NCBI RefSeq assembly: GCF_000733725.1
Contig: NZ_JMQM01000001.1
Span: 62,001 to 126,000 of the forward strand
Reading direction: 5' to 3'
Source: Nitratireductor basaltis
GTDB taxonomy: Bacteria > Pseudomonadota > Alphaproteobacteria > Rhizobiales > Rhizobiaceae
Length of the DNA: 64,000 bases
How positions within the stretch are numbered: position 1 is the first letter of the stretch; every line of letters starts with the position of its first letter. Below are positions 1 to 8,632 of the stretch, piece by piece. The notes below the pieces were generated by a model. The model was given only the letters and a program-made list of their open reading frames with translations, had not been told where the DNA came from and did not search any database. A program made the position numbers and the translations under genes.

Positions 1-568
1 CGATTGCGCCATCGGGCGTATCGGCGTCGGGGAAGTCGCCCAGCCGGTCGCGCGCGATCAGGAGCTGGTCGAGGATTTCGCCAGGCGTGAGATTGCGCAC
101 CAGCTTCTGGGTGCCGGTGTGGCAGAAGGTGCAGGTGAGCGTGCAGCCGACCTGCGAGGAGATGCAAAGCGTGCCGCGCCCTTCTTCGGGGATGTAGACC
201 GTTTCGACATCCACCGGACGCCCCGCGCCCCGGGCGGGAAAACGCAAAAGCCACTTGCGGGTGCCATCCTGCGAAATCTGCTCTTCCACGATCTCCGGGC
301 GTGCGACCGTAAAGTGCTCGTCGAGCTTCGTGCGCAGTTCCTTGGAGATGTTGAACATCTGCGAGAAATCGGAGACACCGCGCACATAAAGCCAGTGCCA
401 AAGCTGGCGCACGCGCATGCGCGTCTGGCGCTCGGGCACACCGATTTCGGCCAGCGCCTCGGCCATTTCCTCGCGGGAAAGACCGATCAGCGATTTCTTC
501 TCAGGGGCTGCAGTCGGGCGCAGCCGGTCACGCGCTTGAGGCGTGGTGATGTCGAGTGTCAGGGCCAT
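1..568 (-). CDS. rlmN: 23S rRNA/tRNA adenine C2 methyltransferase, 5' part only
   Basis: Radical-SAM enzyme that methylates C2 of A2503 in 23S rRNA and A37 in some tRNAs. The first 189 residues are in the window and the rest runs off its left edge, so the gene is cut by the window and is not broken. The CxxxCxxC cluster motif is CTLTCTFC at residues 142-149, and Cys135, seven residues upstream, matches the additional conserved cysteine of RlmN. The N-terminal helical domain ([16 protein letters not shown]) is typical. The ATG at 566-568 is chosen because the [10 protein letters not shown] start looks family-like. A TATAAC -10-like box on the minus strand (616-621) and a small hairpin (590-614) lie upstream. 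Confidence 0.95.
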   Translation of the reverse strand, partial: MALTLDITTPQARDRLRPTAAPEKKSLIGLSREEMAEALAEIGVPERQTRMRVRQLWHWLYVRGVSDFSQMFNISKELRTKLDEHFTVARPEIVEEQISQDGTRKWLLRFPARGAGRPVDVETVYIPEEGRGTLCISSQVGCTLTCTFCHTGTQKLVRNLTPGEILDQLLIARDRLGDFPDADTPDGAI

Positions 569-701
569 GTGTCACGCTATGGGTCAGCGGGTGGCGGAAC
601 AGGTCTTCGCCACCGGTTATAAAACGGTTGGGCGGCACATAGCACGACTTGGCCAGCGCGTCACCTCATGGCAGCCATGTAGTAACGCGCAGGCGCAATG
701 C

Positions 702-1790
702 CTAGAGATAAAGCAGCGACCGGCCCTTTTCGTTGAAGAGATGCATCTTTGCAGGATCGGCGGTCACGGTGATCGGTGCATGGCGGTCGATCTTCTGCAC
801 GCCCTGCAGCTTCAGGACCATCGGCTCCTCGCTGCCTTCGACATCGATATAGACATTGGTCACCTCACCGAGCGACTCCACGATATTCACTTCGCCATCA
901 ATTAGGCCGTTGTCACCGCTGGCAATGCTTAGATCTTCAGGGCGGATGCCAAAGCTGACGGGGGCGCCTTCCATGTCAGGTTTGGAGGGGATCGGGACGC
1001 TGACCGTCCGGTTTCCGATGCGCACGAGCGTTACCGGTCCAGACTTCTCAATTTTTGCCGGCAGGATGTTCATGGCTGGAGAACCGATGAACTGGGCCAC
1101 GAACAGGTTCGCCGGTCGCTCGTAAAGCTCGATCGGCGCGCCGACCTGCTCGATATATCCAGCGGAGAGAACCACTATGCGATCCGCCAGCGTCATGGCT
1201 TCGACCTGATCGTGGGTGACATAGATCATGGTCGAGTCCGGCAGCGATTCCTTGAGCTTGGCGATCTCGATGCGGGTGGCAACGCGCAGCGCAGCATCGA
1301 GATTGGAAAGCGGTTCGTCAAACAGGAACACCTTCGGATCGCGGCAGATGGCACGGCCGATGGCGACACGCTGGCGCTGGCCGCCTGAAAGCGCCTTTGG
1401 CAGACGTCCCAGATAGGGCGTGAGCTGCAGGATCTCGGCAGCTGCCGTCACGCGCTTTTCGATCTCTGCCTTGGGCGCCTTGGCAATCTTCATGCCAAAG
1501 GCCATGTTGTCGTAGACGGTCATGTGCGGGTAGAGCGCATAGGACTGGAAGACCATGGCGATGCCGCGCTGGGAGGGCGGGATATCGTTGACGCGCTGGT
1601 CGTCGATATACATGTCGCCGGACGAGATTGCCTCAAGGCCCGCAATCATGCGCAGAAGCGTGGATTTCCCGCAGCCCGAGGGACCGACAAAGACCACGAA
1701 TTCGCCCGGCGTGATCTCGAGATCGATGCCGTGGATGACTTCGGTCGAACCGTAGCTCTTTTTTATGTCTTTCAGAACGACGCCCGTCAT
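702..1790 (-). CDS. aglK: Alpha-glucoside ABC transporter ATP-binding protein
   Basis: The 362-residue ATPase of a sugar importer, a member of the MalK/UgpC group. Walker A GPSGCGKST is at residues 36-44, followed by signature LSGGQRQRVAIGRAI, Walker B VFLFDEP and the switch histidine in YVTHDQ. The C-terminal ~120 residues form the TOBE/MalK-type regulatory domain (SFGIRPEDL). It is the last gene of the minus-strand operon aglE-F-G-A-K and starts directly after the aglA stop codon, so translation is probably coupled. The substrate assignment (sucrose, maltose, trehalose-type alpha-glucosides) rests on operon order, which matches the agl operon known from Sinorhizobium meliloti. The ATPase alone would not reveal it. 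Confidence 0.93.
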   Translation of the reverse strand: MTGVVLKDIKKSYGSTEVIHGIDLEITPGEFVVFVGPSGCGKSTLLRMIAGLEAISSGDMYIDDQRVNDIPPSQRGIAMVFQSYALYPHMTVYDNMAFGMKIAKAPKAEIEKRVTAAAEILQLTPYLGRLPKALSGGQRQRVAIGRAICRDPKVFLFDEPLSNLDAALRVATRIEIAKLKESLPDSTMIYVTHDQVEAMTLADRIVVLSAGYIEQVGAPIELYERPANLFVAQFIGSPAMNILPAKIEKSGPVTLVRIGNRTVSVPIPSKPDMEGAPVSFGIRPEDLSIASGDNGLIDGEVNIVESLGEVTNVYIDVEGSEEPMVLKLQGVQKIDRHAPITVTADPAKMHLFNEKGRSLLYL

Positions 1791-3473
1791 TTAAGCTCCC
1801 CCATCCTGTGAAACCGCGATCCAGTAGCCATAGGGCTCAAGTTTCAGCCGTCCATCTTCTTCCGTGGTGCCAACCGAGAAGCCCGGCACTGGCGAGAAGT
1901 TGCCTTGTGGGCGATCATGGATGGCGGTTTCATCCTTCATGTTTATGACAACAGTCATGGTGCTGTCGTTGAATCTGCGCTCAAAGGCAAGAATGGCGTC
2001 ATCCTCTCCCGTGAAGCGAAGATTGCCCTTGCGCAGCACCGCGTGTTCGCGGCGCAGTTCGATCAGTTTGCGATAGTGATCGAGCAATGTGCCTTCGCGG
2101 TCGAGTTCCGACACGGCTAGACGCAGATGTTCTGCTGGAACCGGCAGCCACGGCTTGCCGGTGCTGAACCCCGCATTCTTCTCACCTGCCTCCCAGACCA
2201 TGGGCGTGCGGCAGCCGTCACGACCCTTGAACTCCGGCCAGAAGGTGATGCCGTAGGGGTCCTGCAGGTCTTCGAAGGAGAGCACGGCTTCGGTCAGGCC
2301 TAGCTCCTCGCCCTGATAGATACAGGCCGATCCGCGAATGGTCATCAAGACGGTAGCGACCATGCGCAGATAGGCGTCGCGGTCCTCAACCTTGTCTGCC
2401 CAGCGCGTCGCATGACGTTCAACATCGTGGTTCGAGAAGCTCCAGCACGACCAGCCGTCCGCAGCACAGCCGTCGAAATGGGTGAGCGTGTGGCGGATAC
2501 TTCCAGGCGTCAGCGGTTCGGGTGCGAGGAAGTCGAACGAGTAGCACATATGCACCTTGTCGCCGCCGCTCGTATATTCGCCGATCAGCTCCATTCCGCG
2601 ATGGCTCTCGCCCACTTCGCCGACGGCCATTGCGCCCGGATATCCGTTCAGAAGCTTGCGGAAGCGGCGCAGGAATTCGACATTCTCGGGACGGTTCTTG
2701 TCATAGACATGCCGCTGATAGCTGTAGGGATTGACCGTCGGCGCGCTGACCGCGTTGCGCTCATGAGGCGCAAGTGCCGGGTTATCCTCAAGCCCCTGGC
2801 TGTGGAAGAAGAAGTTGAGCGTGTCGAGACGGAAGCCGTCCACGCCGCGGTCCAGCCAGAAGCGGGCCGTGTCCAGAACCGCTTGTTGCACCTCCTCGTT
2901 ATGGAAGTTCAGGTCTGGCTGGCTGGTGAGGAAGTTGTGCAGGTAATATTGCTGGCGCGTCGTGTCCCACGCCCATGAAGAGCCGCCGAAGACGGAGAGC
3001 CAGTTGTTGGGCGGCGTGCCATCGGGCTTCGGGTCGGCCCAGACATACCAGTCGGCCCTGGCATTGTCGCGGCTGGAGCGGCTTTCGGCAAACCAGGGGT
3101 GCTGGTCGGATGTGTGGGAATAGACCTGATCGATGATGATCTTCAGGCCAAGCCGATGGGCCTCCGCGATCATCGAATCGAACTCGGCCAGTGTTCCGAA
3201 CATCGGGTCGATGTTGCGATAGTCGGAAATGTCGTAGCCGAAATCCTTTTGCGGCGACTTGAAGAAGGGTGAGATCCAGACCGCATCCACGCCCAGCGAG
3301 GCGATATAGGGCAGGCGGCGCGTGATTCCTGGCAGATCGCCAATGCCGTCGCCGTTGGAATCCTGGAAGGAGCGCGGATAGATCTGATAGATGACGGCAC
3401 CGCGCCACCAGTCATGGTCAGGGTCAAGCTGATGAGCCTTGGCGCTGTCGGGAATTTTCTGGATCATGTTCAT
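1791..3473 (-). CDS. aglA: Alpha-glucosidase, GH13 family
   Basis: Cytoplasmic exo-alpha-glucosidase of 560 residues that splits the imported alpha-glucosides. The (beta/alpha)8 barrel begins at WWRGAVIYQIYPRSF. The family catalytic residues are visible: nucleophile Asp217 in DGFRLD, acid/base Glu286 in VGEVGE and the stabilising Asp350 in SFSNHD. DSNGDGIGDL near residue 40 is the usual calcium-type loop of oligo-1,6-glucosidase relatives. There is no signal peptide, which fits intracellular hydrolysis. It lies between permease gene aglG (7-base gap) and aglK (no gap). Exact substrate preference cannot be read from sequence. Confidence 0.93.
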   Translation of the reverse strand: MNMIQKIPDSAKAHQLDPDHDWWRGAVIYQIYPRSFQDSNGDGIGDLPGITRRLPYIASLGVDAVWISPFFKSPQKDFGYDISDYRNIDPMFGTLAEFDSMIAEAHRLGLKIIIDQVYSHTSDQHPWFAESRSSRDNARADWYVWADPKPDGTPPNNWLSVFGGSSWAWDTTRQQYYLHNFLTSQPDLNFHNEEVQQAVLDTARFWLDRGVDGFRLDTLNFFFHSQGLEDNPALAPHERNAVSAPTVNPYSYQRHVYDKNRPENVEFLRRFRKLLNGYPGAMAVGEVGESHRGMELIGEYTSGGDKVHMCYSFDFLAPEPLTPGSIRHTLTHFDGCAADGWSCWSFSNHDVERHATRWADKVEDRDAYLRMVATVLMTIRGSACIYQGEELGLTEAVLSFEDLQDPYGITFWPEFKGRDGCRTPMVWEAGEKNAGFSTGKPWLPVPAEHLRLAVSELDREGTLLDHYRKLIELRREHAVLRKGNLRFTGEDDAILAFERRFNDSTMTVVINMKDETAIHDRPQGNFSPVPGFSVGTTEEDGRLKLEPYGYWIAVSQDGGA

Positions 3474-3479
3474 GTAGTG

Positions 3480-4616
3480 TCAGCCGCCTTTGACGGAGCC
3501 GGCGAGAAGGCCGCGCACCAGATAGCGTTGGAGTGCGAAGAAGACGATGATCGGCACCACGATGGCCACGAAGGCCGATGCCGTGAGGATTTCCCAGTTT
3601 CCGCCCCGAGAACCCAGAAGTTCGCGCAGGCGCCCGGTCAGCACGAGCTGTTCCTCGTTATTGCCGAGAAAAACCGTGGCCACGAGAAGGTCGTTCCAGA
3701 CCCACAGGAACTGGAAGATCGCGAAGGAGGCGAGAGCCGGGAAGGAGAGCGGCAGGATGATCTTGCCGAAGATTTCGAAATCGGAAGCGCCGTCGACCCG
3801 GGCGCTTTCGATAATCTCGCGGGGCAGTCCGGAGATGTAATTGCGGAGCAGATAAACGGCCAGAGGCAGGCCGAAGGCGGTATGGGCAAGCCAAATGCCG
3901 ATGAAGGATTTGCCGACGCCGATTTCGTTGTAAAGCCGCAAGAGCGGTATGAGCGAAACCTGCAGGGGCACAACCAGCAGGCCGACAACCGTCGCCAGCA
4001 GCAGAGCCCGTCCGGGGAACTGCATCCAAGACAGGGCATAAGCTGCATAGGCTGCGATCAGAATCGGAATGACGGTCGCGGGTATTGTCACCGTCATCGT
4101 GTTCAGGAAGCTCTTGCCGATACCTTCGGAGAAGAGAACGCGTTCGTAGTTCTCAAGCGTGAACTTCGGTGGCTCTACACTGGCGACGAATATGCGCTGG
4201 CCCCGACGACCTTCCGGCTGCTCGTAGTAGACAAGGCGGTAGTCGCCATTTTCCTGCACGCTCAACACACCGCCATCGCGAAGCTCAGCTTGCGCGCCGG
4301 CCTCGAATGCGTTCGGCTCGCGCGAGGAGAAGCCGAATGCAGCAGCCGTTCCGCTGCCGCTTTCAAAGACATTGCCGGAAAGGACCCATTGGCCGTTTTC
4401 CTCGACAGCATCTTCAGGCGCGTCGGTGCGCGCGACGATGTTGCGTTCAGAACCGGTAAGCGAGGTCCACCAGCCGCTGACGGCAAGCTGGTCCTTGTCG
4501 CGGAAGGAGGAGACGAGAATGCCGAAGGTCGGCAGGGTCCAGAGCGCCACGAGGAAAAGGACGCTGAGATTGACAGCCCAGCTCAGCGCCGGGCGTTTTC
4601 CGACCACGCCGCTCAT
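3480..4616 (-). CDS. aglG: Alpha-glucoside ABC transporter permease
   Basis: MalG-type inner-membrane permease of 378 residues. The first membrane segment (LSVLFLVALWTLPTFGILVSS) is followed by a ~100-residue periplasmic region rich in charged and polar residues, then five further membrane helices. The EAA loop that contacts the ATPase is ESARVDGASDFEIFGKIILP. The C-terminal GLLAGSVKG ending is typical of MalG homologues. ATG overlaps the aglF stop as ATGA, so the two permease genes are probably translationally coupled. The extended periplasmic insert is characteristic of AglG relatives and makes the protein about 90 residues longer than many MalG proteins. Confidence 0.92.
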   Translation of the reverse strand: MSGVVGKRPALSWAVNLSVLFLVALWTLPTFGILVSSFRDKDQLAVSGWWTSLTGSERNIVARTDAPEDAVEENGQWVLSGNVFESGSGTAAAFGFSSREPNAFEAGAQAELRDGGVLSVQENGDYRLVYYEQPEGRRGQRIFVASVEPPKFTLENYERVLFSEGIGKSFLNTMTVTIPATVIPILIAAYAAYALSWMQFPGRALLLATVVGLLVVPLQVSLIPLLRLYNEIGVGKSFIGIWLAHTAFGLPLAVYLLRNYISGLPREIIESARVDGASDFEIFGKIILPLSFPALASFAIFQFLWVWNDLLVATVFLGNNEEQLVLTGRLRELLGSRGGNWEILTASAFVAIVVPIIVFFALQRYLVRGLLAGSVKGG

Positions 4617-5767
4617 CGCATGTCCTTCCGTGCTTCGCGAATGTTCCAGATCATGATGGGTATGACCATCGCCATGATGACCAGCGCGATGACCGAGGCG
4701 CGGCCGAAGTCTAGCCCGCGGAACATCCAGTCAAACATGTAGTTGGCAAGCACCTGCGTGCCCCATTGGCCGTTGGTCATGGCAAGCACGATGTCGAAGA
4801 CCTTCAGAACGAGGATCGTGATCGTGGTCCAGACCACGGCGATGGTGCCCCAGATTTGCGGGACCTTGATCTTGTAGAAGATCTGGAACGGCGAAGCCCC
4901 GTCGATGATCGCAGCTTCGATTGTCTCTTCGGGTATGCCGCGCAGTGCGGCAGACAGGATGACCATGGCAAAGCCGGTCTGGATCCAGATCAGCACGATC
5001 ATCAGGAAGAAGTTGTTCCAGAAAGGCACCGTTATCCAGGCCTGTGGCTCGAAGCCGAGGCCGGTGACGATGGCGTTCAGGAGCCCGATCTGCTCCGAGC
5101 CTTCTGCCCGGTAGTCATAGATGAATTTCCAGATGACGCTGGCGCCGATGAACGAGATCGCCATGGGCATGAATATCAGGCTCTTGGCCACATTGCCCCA
5201 GGAGATGCGGTCGGTCAGCGTTGCCGCGATCAGCCCGAAGAAGGTCGAGGCCGCTGGCACGACGAGCAACCACAGGAAGTTGTTGCGCACGCTCTCGCGG
5301 AAAGCCTGATCCCCCATCAGCCAGCTGTAATTCGCGGTGCCTACCCAGTTCTCGCCGCGCGGTCCGTGAAAGCTGAGGATCAGAGAGTTGATCACCGGGT
5401 AGACGAGATAGATACCAAGGATGACCACCGCTGGCCCGAGGAAGAGCCATGGGCGGATGGCATTGGCGCGTGTCAGATTGGTGGCGATATTCTGGCCGCG
5501 TGCGGGATAGATCATGTCGAGGATCGCATTAGATCCCCAGAAATAGCCGAAACAGGCTGCCACACCGAGCACCATCACGAGAACGGCGTTCAGGAGGTTG
5601 GAGTCAGGCAGGATTGCGCTGATGGCGAAAAATGCGCCTGCGGCCACGGCCGCGCTGGTGATGATGCCTGCCAGCATGATCACGACTGCAAGAAGGCCGG
5701 TTTTCAGGAACGCGCCAATCTGAGCCGCGTTTCCCGCCGGCGCCGAGCTCGCATCGGTGGATACCAC
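4613..5767 (-). CDS. aglF: Alpha-glucoside ABC transporter permease
   Basis: MalF-type permease of 384 residues. Two hydrophobic segments near the N terminus are followed, after the RPWLFLGPAVVILGIYLVYP helix, by the conserved permease core with EAA loop EAAIIDGASPFQIFYKIKVP. A GTG start at 5767 is used: GGAGGGAG lies four bases upstream of it and no better ATG exists nearby. The gene is second in the operon behind aglE, with a 132-base gap that could hold a stem-loop or processing site damping expression relative to the binding protein. Function is inferred from family and operon position. Confidence 0.92.
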   Translation of the reverse strand: MVSTDASSAPAGNAAQIGAFLKTGLLAVVIMLAGIITSAAVAAGAFFAISAILPDSNLLNAVLVMVLGVAACFGYFWGSNAILDMIYPARGQNIATNLTRANAIRPWLFLGPAVVILGIYLVYPVINSLILSFHGPRGENWVGTANYSWLMGDQAFRESVRNNFLWLLVVPAASTFFGLIAATLTDRISWGNVAKSLIFMPMAISFIGASVIWKFIYDYRAEGSEQIGLLNAIVTGLGFEPQAWITVPFWNNFFLMIVLIWIQTGFAMVILSAALRGIPEETIEAAIIDGASPFQIFYKIKVPQIWGTIAVVWTTITILVLKVFDIVLAMTNGQWGTQVLANYMFDWMFRGLDFGRASVIALVIMAMVIPIMIWNIREARKDMR

Positions 5768-5899
5768 GATACTCCCTCCGTCCTTACATGCTCATTTCAT
5801 GAGCAAGAGACAGTGTGCCATTTTCAGTGACTGGGAAAAGAAAAATCTTCAGCGCAAAAGGCAGGGGCGATTATGCGCCCCTGCCTTGCGGGGAGGACT

Positions 5900-7267
5900 T
5901 TACTTGATGGAGTCCCATTCCTTCTGGATGTCAGAGGCGACATCTTCGGCAGACTTGCCGCCGACATAGTCGATCATGCCGGTCCAGAAGGCGCCGGCGC
6001 CGATCTTGCCGGGCATCAGGTCGGAGGCGTCGAAGCGGAAGGTGGTCGCTTCGAGCAGAATCTCGCCCTGCTTCTTCATGGCGTCATTGGCATAGGCATC
6101 GGTGTTCACGCCGGTGTGGGCGGTGAGGAAGCTCGACTGCGCCATCCAGAGTTCATGCGCGATCGGGGTCTTCAGGAACTCGATGAAGGCGCGAGCGGCT
6201 TCAGATTCCTCGGTAATGGCGAATACGGTGCCTGCACCCAGAACCGGCTTGCCGAGATCCTTCTCGGAGGATTCGGGCATGTAGAAGAAGTCGGCATCCA
6301 CGCCCAGTTCCGTCCCTTCGGGGAAGAAGCCCGGGATGAAGCTTGCCTGATGGTGCAGGTAGCACTTCGGCGGAGCGGCGAAGAGGCCCTTCGGGCTGTC
6401 GCGGAAGTCGGTCGAGACCACGCCCTCGGTGCCGCCATCGGCATAGTCGTCATTCTTGGCGAACCAGCCGAACTCGTCGATCACCTTGACGATCCGTTCG
6501 TCGTTGAACGGAATCTCGTTCGAAACCCACTGATCGTAAACTTCGGGCGATTCCATGCGCAGCATCAGGTCTTCGACCCAGTCGGTGGCGGGCCAGCCGG
6601 TCGCACCGCCCGAGCCGAGGCCGATGCACCAGGGCGTCTCGCCATCTTCGGCGATCTGCTGGGTCAGTTCCTTCAACTCTTCAAGCGTGGTGGGAACCTC
6701 GTAGCCTGCATCTTCGAAGTTCTCCGGCACATACCAGACGAGGGACTTCACGTCCGCCTTGAAGGGGAATGCGTAGAAGGCTTCGTTGCCGTCTTCACCG
6801 GCATAGGTGCCGAGCTTTACCCAGGATTCGCCCGCGGCATAGTTCTCCGCAAGCCAGCTTGCGGTTTCCTCGCCAAGCGGAACGAGGTGACCCTGTTCGG
6901 CAAGGTTGGCTGCAAGACCGGGCTGAGGGAATACCGCGATATTCGGTGCGCTGCCGGCCTGCGTGTCAATCACGATCTGCTGCTCGAAGGAGTCGGAGCC
7001 GGTGTAATCGACATCGACACCAGTTGCTTCCTCGAAATAGGCGACGACGGATTCGAACAGTTCCTCGTCGGCGGACAGCCATGGGCCGAAAATGCTCAAT
7101 TTCTGACCGGAGAGGTCGTGTGCCGACTTGAATTCCTCAAAGCTTTCCCAATTGAACTGCTCTCCCTCTCCAACCGGGAATTTCAGTTCCTGGGCGTAAG
7201 CTGCACTGCTGAAAAGCGCCAGTGCCAGCGCGGTTGCCAGTGATCCTCGAACTTTCGACATGCTCAT
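5900..7267 (-). CDS. aglE: Alpha-glucoside ABC transporter substrate-binding protein
   Basis: Periplasmic family-1 solute-binding protein of 455 residues that delivers alpha-glucosides to AglFG. A Sec signal peptide (SLATALALALFSSAAYA, cleavage before QELKFPVG) precedes the two-lobed domain. Two ATGs, at 7267 and 7261, both fit the GGAGGAGA Shine-Dalgarno just upstream; I use the outer one. First gene of the agl operon. It faces aglR across 278 bases that hold a predicted promoter and a LacI-type palindrome just downstream of the -10 box, so repression by AglR with release by an imported sugar is the natural model. Confidence 0.93.
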   Translation of the reverse strand: MSMSKVRGSLATALALALFSSAAYAQELKFPVGEGEQFNWESFEEFKSAHDLSGQKLSIFGPWLSADEELFESVVAYFEEATGVDVDYTGSDSFEQQIVIDTQAGSAPNIAVFPQPGLAANLAEQGHLVPLGEETASWLAENYAAGESWVKLGTYAGEDGNEAFYAFPFKADVKSLVWYVPENFEDAGYEVPTTLEELKELTQQIAEDGETPWCIGLGSGGATGWPATDWVEDLMLRMESPEVYDQWVSNEIPFNDERIVKVIDEFGWFAKNDDYADGGTEGVVSTDFRDSPKGLFAAPPKCYLHHQASFIPGFFPEGTELGVDADFFYMPESSEKDLGKPVLGAGTVFAITEESEAARAFIEFLKTPIAHELWMAQSSFLTAHTGVNTDAYANDAMKKQGEILLEATTFRFDASDLMPGKIGAGAFWTGMIDYVGGKSAEDVASDIQKEWDSIK

Positions 7268-7353
7268 GGGTCTCCTCCGCGAGCGGCCGCTTCTGCAGCC
7301 AGACGAAACTTGTAGCCACCGACAAACGCGGCGGCCAGGTTACACCAAAACTT

Positions 7354-7402
7354 CAAAGCGCTTTGGAAAACCGAGCATGGTTTCTCTTTGGCCGAGAGTC
7401 AA
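7354..7402 (-). promoter_or_regulatory. aglE promoter with LacI-type operator
   Basis: On the minus strand a -35 box TTGACT (7397-7402) and a weak -10 box CATGCT (7374-7379) are separated by 17 bases. About eight bases downstream lies the perfect palindrome CAAAGCGCTTTG (7354-7365), placed over the expected transcription start. The central CG and the palindrome type are those of LacI-family operators. Boxes and palindrome are read directly; binding by AglR is inferred. Confidence 0.65.
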
Positions 7403-7488
7403 GTCGCCATCGCATCTGCAGGCTGCAATCGCCTGTATGCAATGATAATGCAGACATGGCAGTGAGAAATGGTCTTTCTGCTCCGGGC

Positions 7489-7533
7489 TTGATTTGCGCG
7501 CGCGCTTCGTGAATAGTTTTCAAAGCGCTTTGA
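7489..7533 (+). promoter_or_regulatory. aglR promoter with LacI-type operator
   Basis: A -35 box TTGATT (7489-7494) and a -10 box AATAGT (7512-7517) are separated by 17 bases. The 14-base palindrome TCAAAGCGCTTTGA (7520-7533) covers the expected start of transcription and carries the same 12-base core as the aglE operator. This implies autoregulation of aglR. The transcript would have a leader of about 20 bases holding the GAGGGAG ribosome-binding site. Confidence 0.65.
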
Positions 7534-7545
7534 GGGAGCCGAGAA

Positions 7546-8601
7546 TTGAGCAGGGAAACCGTTAATCTGAAGCAGCTGGCTGCAGCCCTTGGTCTGTCGC
7601 AGACCACGGTGTCGCGTGCACTGAACGGTTTCCCCGAGGTCAGCGAGCGCACGCGTGAACGCGTCGTTGCTGCCGCCGACAAGCTCAATTATCGACCGAG
7701 CGCGAGTGCGGCCAGTCTTGCGACTGGCAAGGCGCGCACTATCGGCCATGTGGTGCCCCTGGCAGAGCACATGATGATCAACCCGCATTTCTCCGACTTT
7801 CTGGCGGGTGCAGGCGAAGTCTATGCACGCTCCGGATATGAGATGTTGATCCGGGTCGTATCGGCAGAAGACGAACTGGGGGTCTATCGGGATCTGGCAC
7901 GGACCGGTCGGGTCGACGGCTTCGTGGTTCATGGCCCCTTGTCCGATGATCCGCGCATTCCGCTTTTGTCGTCCCTCAATGTGCCATTCGTGGTGCATGG
8001 ACGCTGCAGTCATGCCGACAGCAATTTCTCCTTCATGGATGTGAACAACAAGGAAGCTTTCAGGCGCGCGACAGATTTTCTTCTTGATCTTGGTCATCGC
8101 CGCATGGCGCTCATCAACGGTCTTGAGACCATGAACTTCGCAAGCCGACGCAGACAGGGTTTCGAGGAGGCCTTCGAGTCACGCGGCCTTGAGGCGGATG
8201 CCGAACTCATATTCGGCAGGGATATGGTTGAGCCCTACGGCTACGAAGTCGGGCGAACTGTCCTTGGCGCGCCCAATCGACCCACGGCAATCCTGCTCTC
8301 CAGCATGCTTCCCGCGATCGGACTTGTCAGGGCCATGGGGGAGCTTGGTCTGAAGGCGGGCGAAGATGTCTCGATCATCGTCTTTGACGATCAGCTCTCA
8401 TTCCTGCAGTCAAGCGACACGATGCGCGGCGTGCCCTTCTTCACCGTCATGCGTTCCTCGATCCGCGCTGCGGGACAACGTGTGGCGGAGATGTTGATGG
8501 AGCAGATCAACACTCCTGATGCCGAGCCAATCCATGAGCTCTGGGAGGCCGAGTTCGTGCTTGGCCGTTCCACCGGTCCGGTTCCACCTAGAACGCATTG
8601 A
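7546..8601 (+). CDS. aglR: LacI-family repressor of the alpha-glucoside operon
   Basis: A 351-residue LacI-type regulator. The N-terminal helix-turn-helix is LKQLAAALGLSQTTVSRALN, followed by a hinge helix (YRPSASAASL) and a periplasmic-binding-protein-like sensor domain. The start is a TTG at 7546, about eight bases after GAGGGAG (7532-7538); no ATG or GTG fits. Divergent from aglE and first of a probable three-gene unit with the GH1 glucosidase (31-base gap) and the DUF599 gene. The effector is probably an alpha-glucoside by analogy with Sinorhizobium AglR, but the co-transcribed beta-glucosidase suggests broader glucoside sensing. Confidence 0.9.
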   Translation: MSRETVNLKQLAAALGLSQTTVSRALNGFPEVSERTRERVVAAADKLNYRPSASAASLATGKARTIGHVVPLAEHMMINPHFSDFLAGAGEVYARSGYEMLIRVVSAEDELGVYRDLARTGRVDGFVVHGPLSDDPRIPLLSSLNVPFVVHGRCSHADSNFSFMDVNNKEAFRRATDFLLDLGHRRMALINGLETMNFASRRRQGFEEAFESRGLEADAELIFGRDMVEPYGYEVGRTVLGAPNRPTAILLSSMLPAIGLVRAMGELGLKAGEDVSIIVFDDQLSFLQSSDTMRGVPFFTVMRSSIRAAGQRVAEMLMEQINTPDAEPIHELWEAEFVLGRSTGPVPPRTH

Positions 8602-8632
8602 ACTCCAGACATTTTCATCCGGGATTAGCGAC

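Noticed and set aside
590-614. 7-bp stem (GGTGGCG/CGCCACC) between aglK and rlmN
   Set aside because: It could be a terminator for the agl operon or part of the rlmN leader, but it has no T-run on either strand and the pairing is short.
3414-4742. Long open frame on the plus strand opposite aglG/aglF (442 codons), and another at 4766-5830
   Set aside because: Shadow frames. The minus strand encodes clear permeases with membrane helices and EAA loops, and the plus-strand peptides are low-complexity polar sequence without any family feature.
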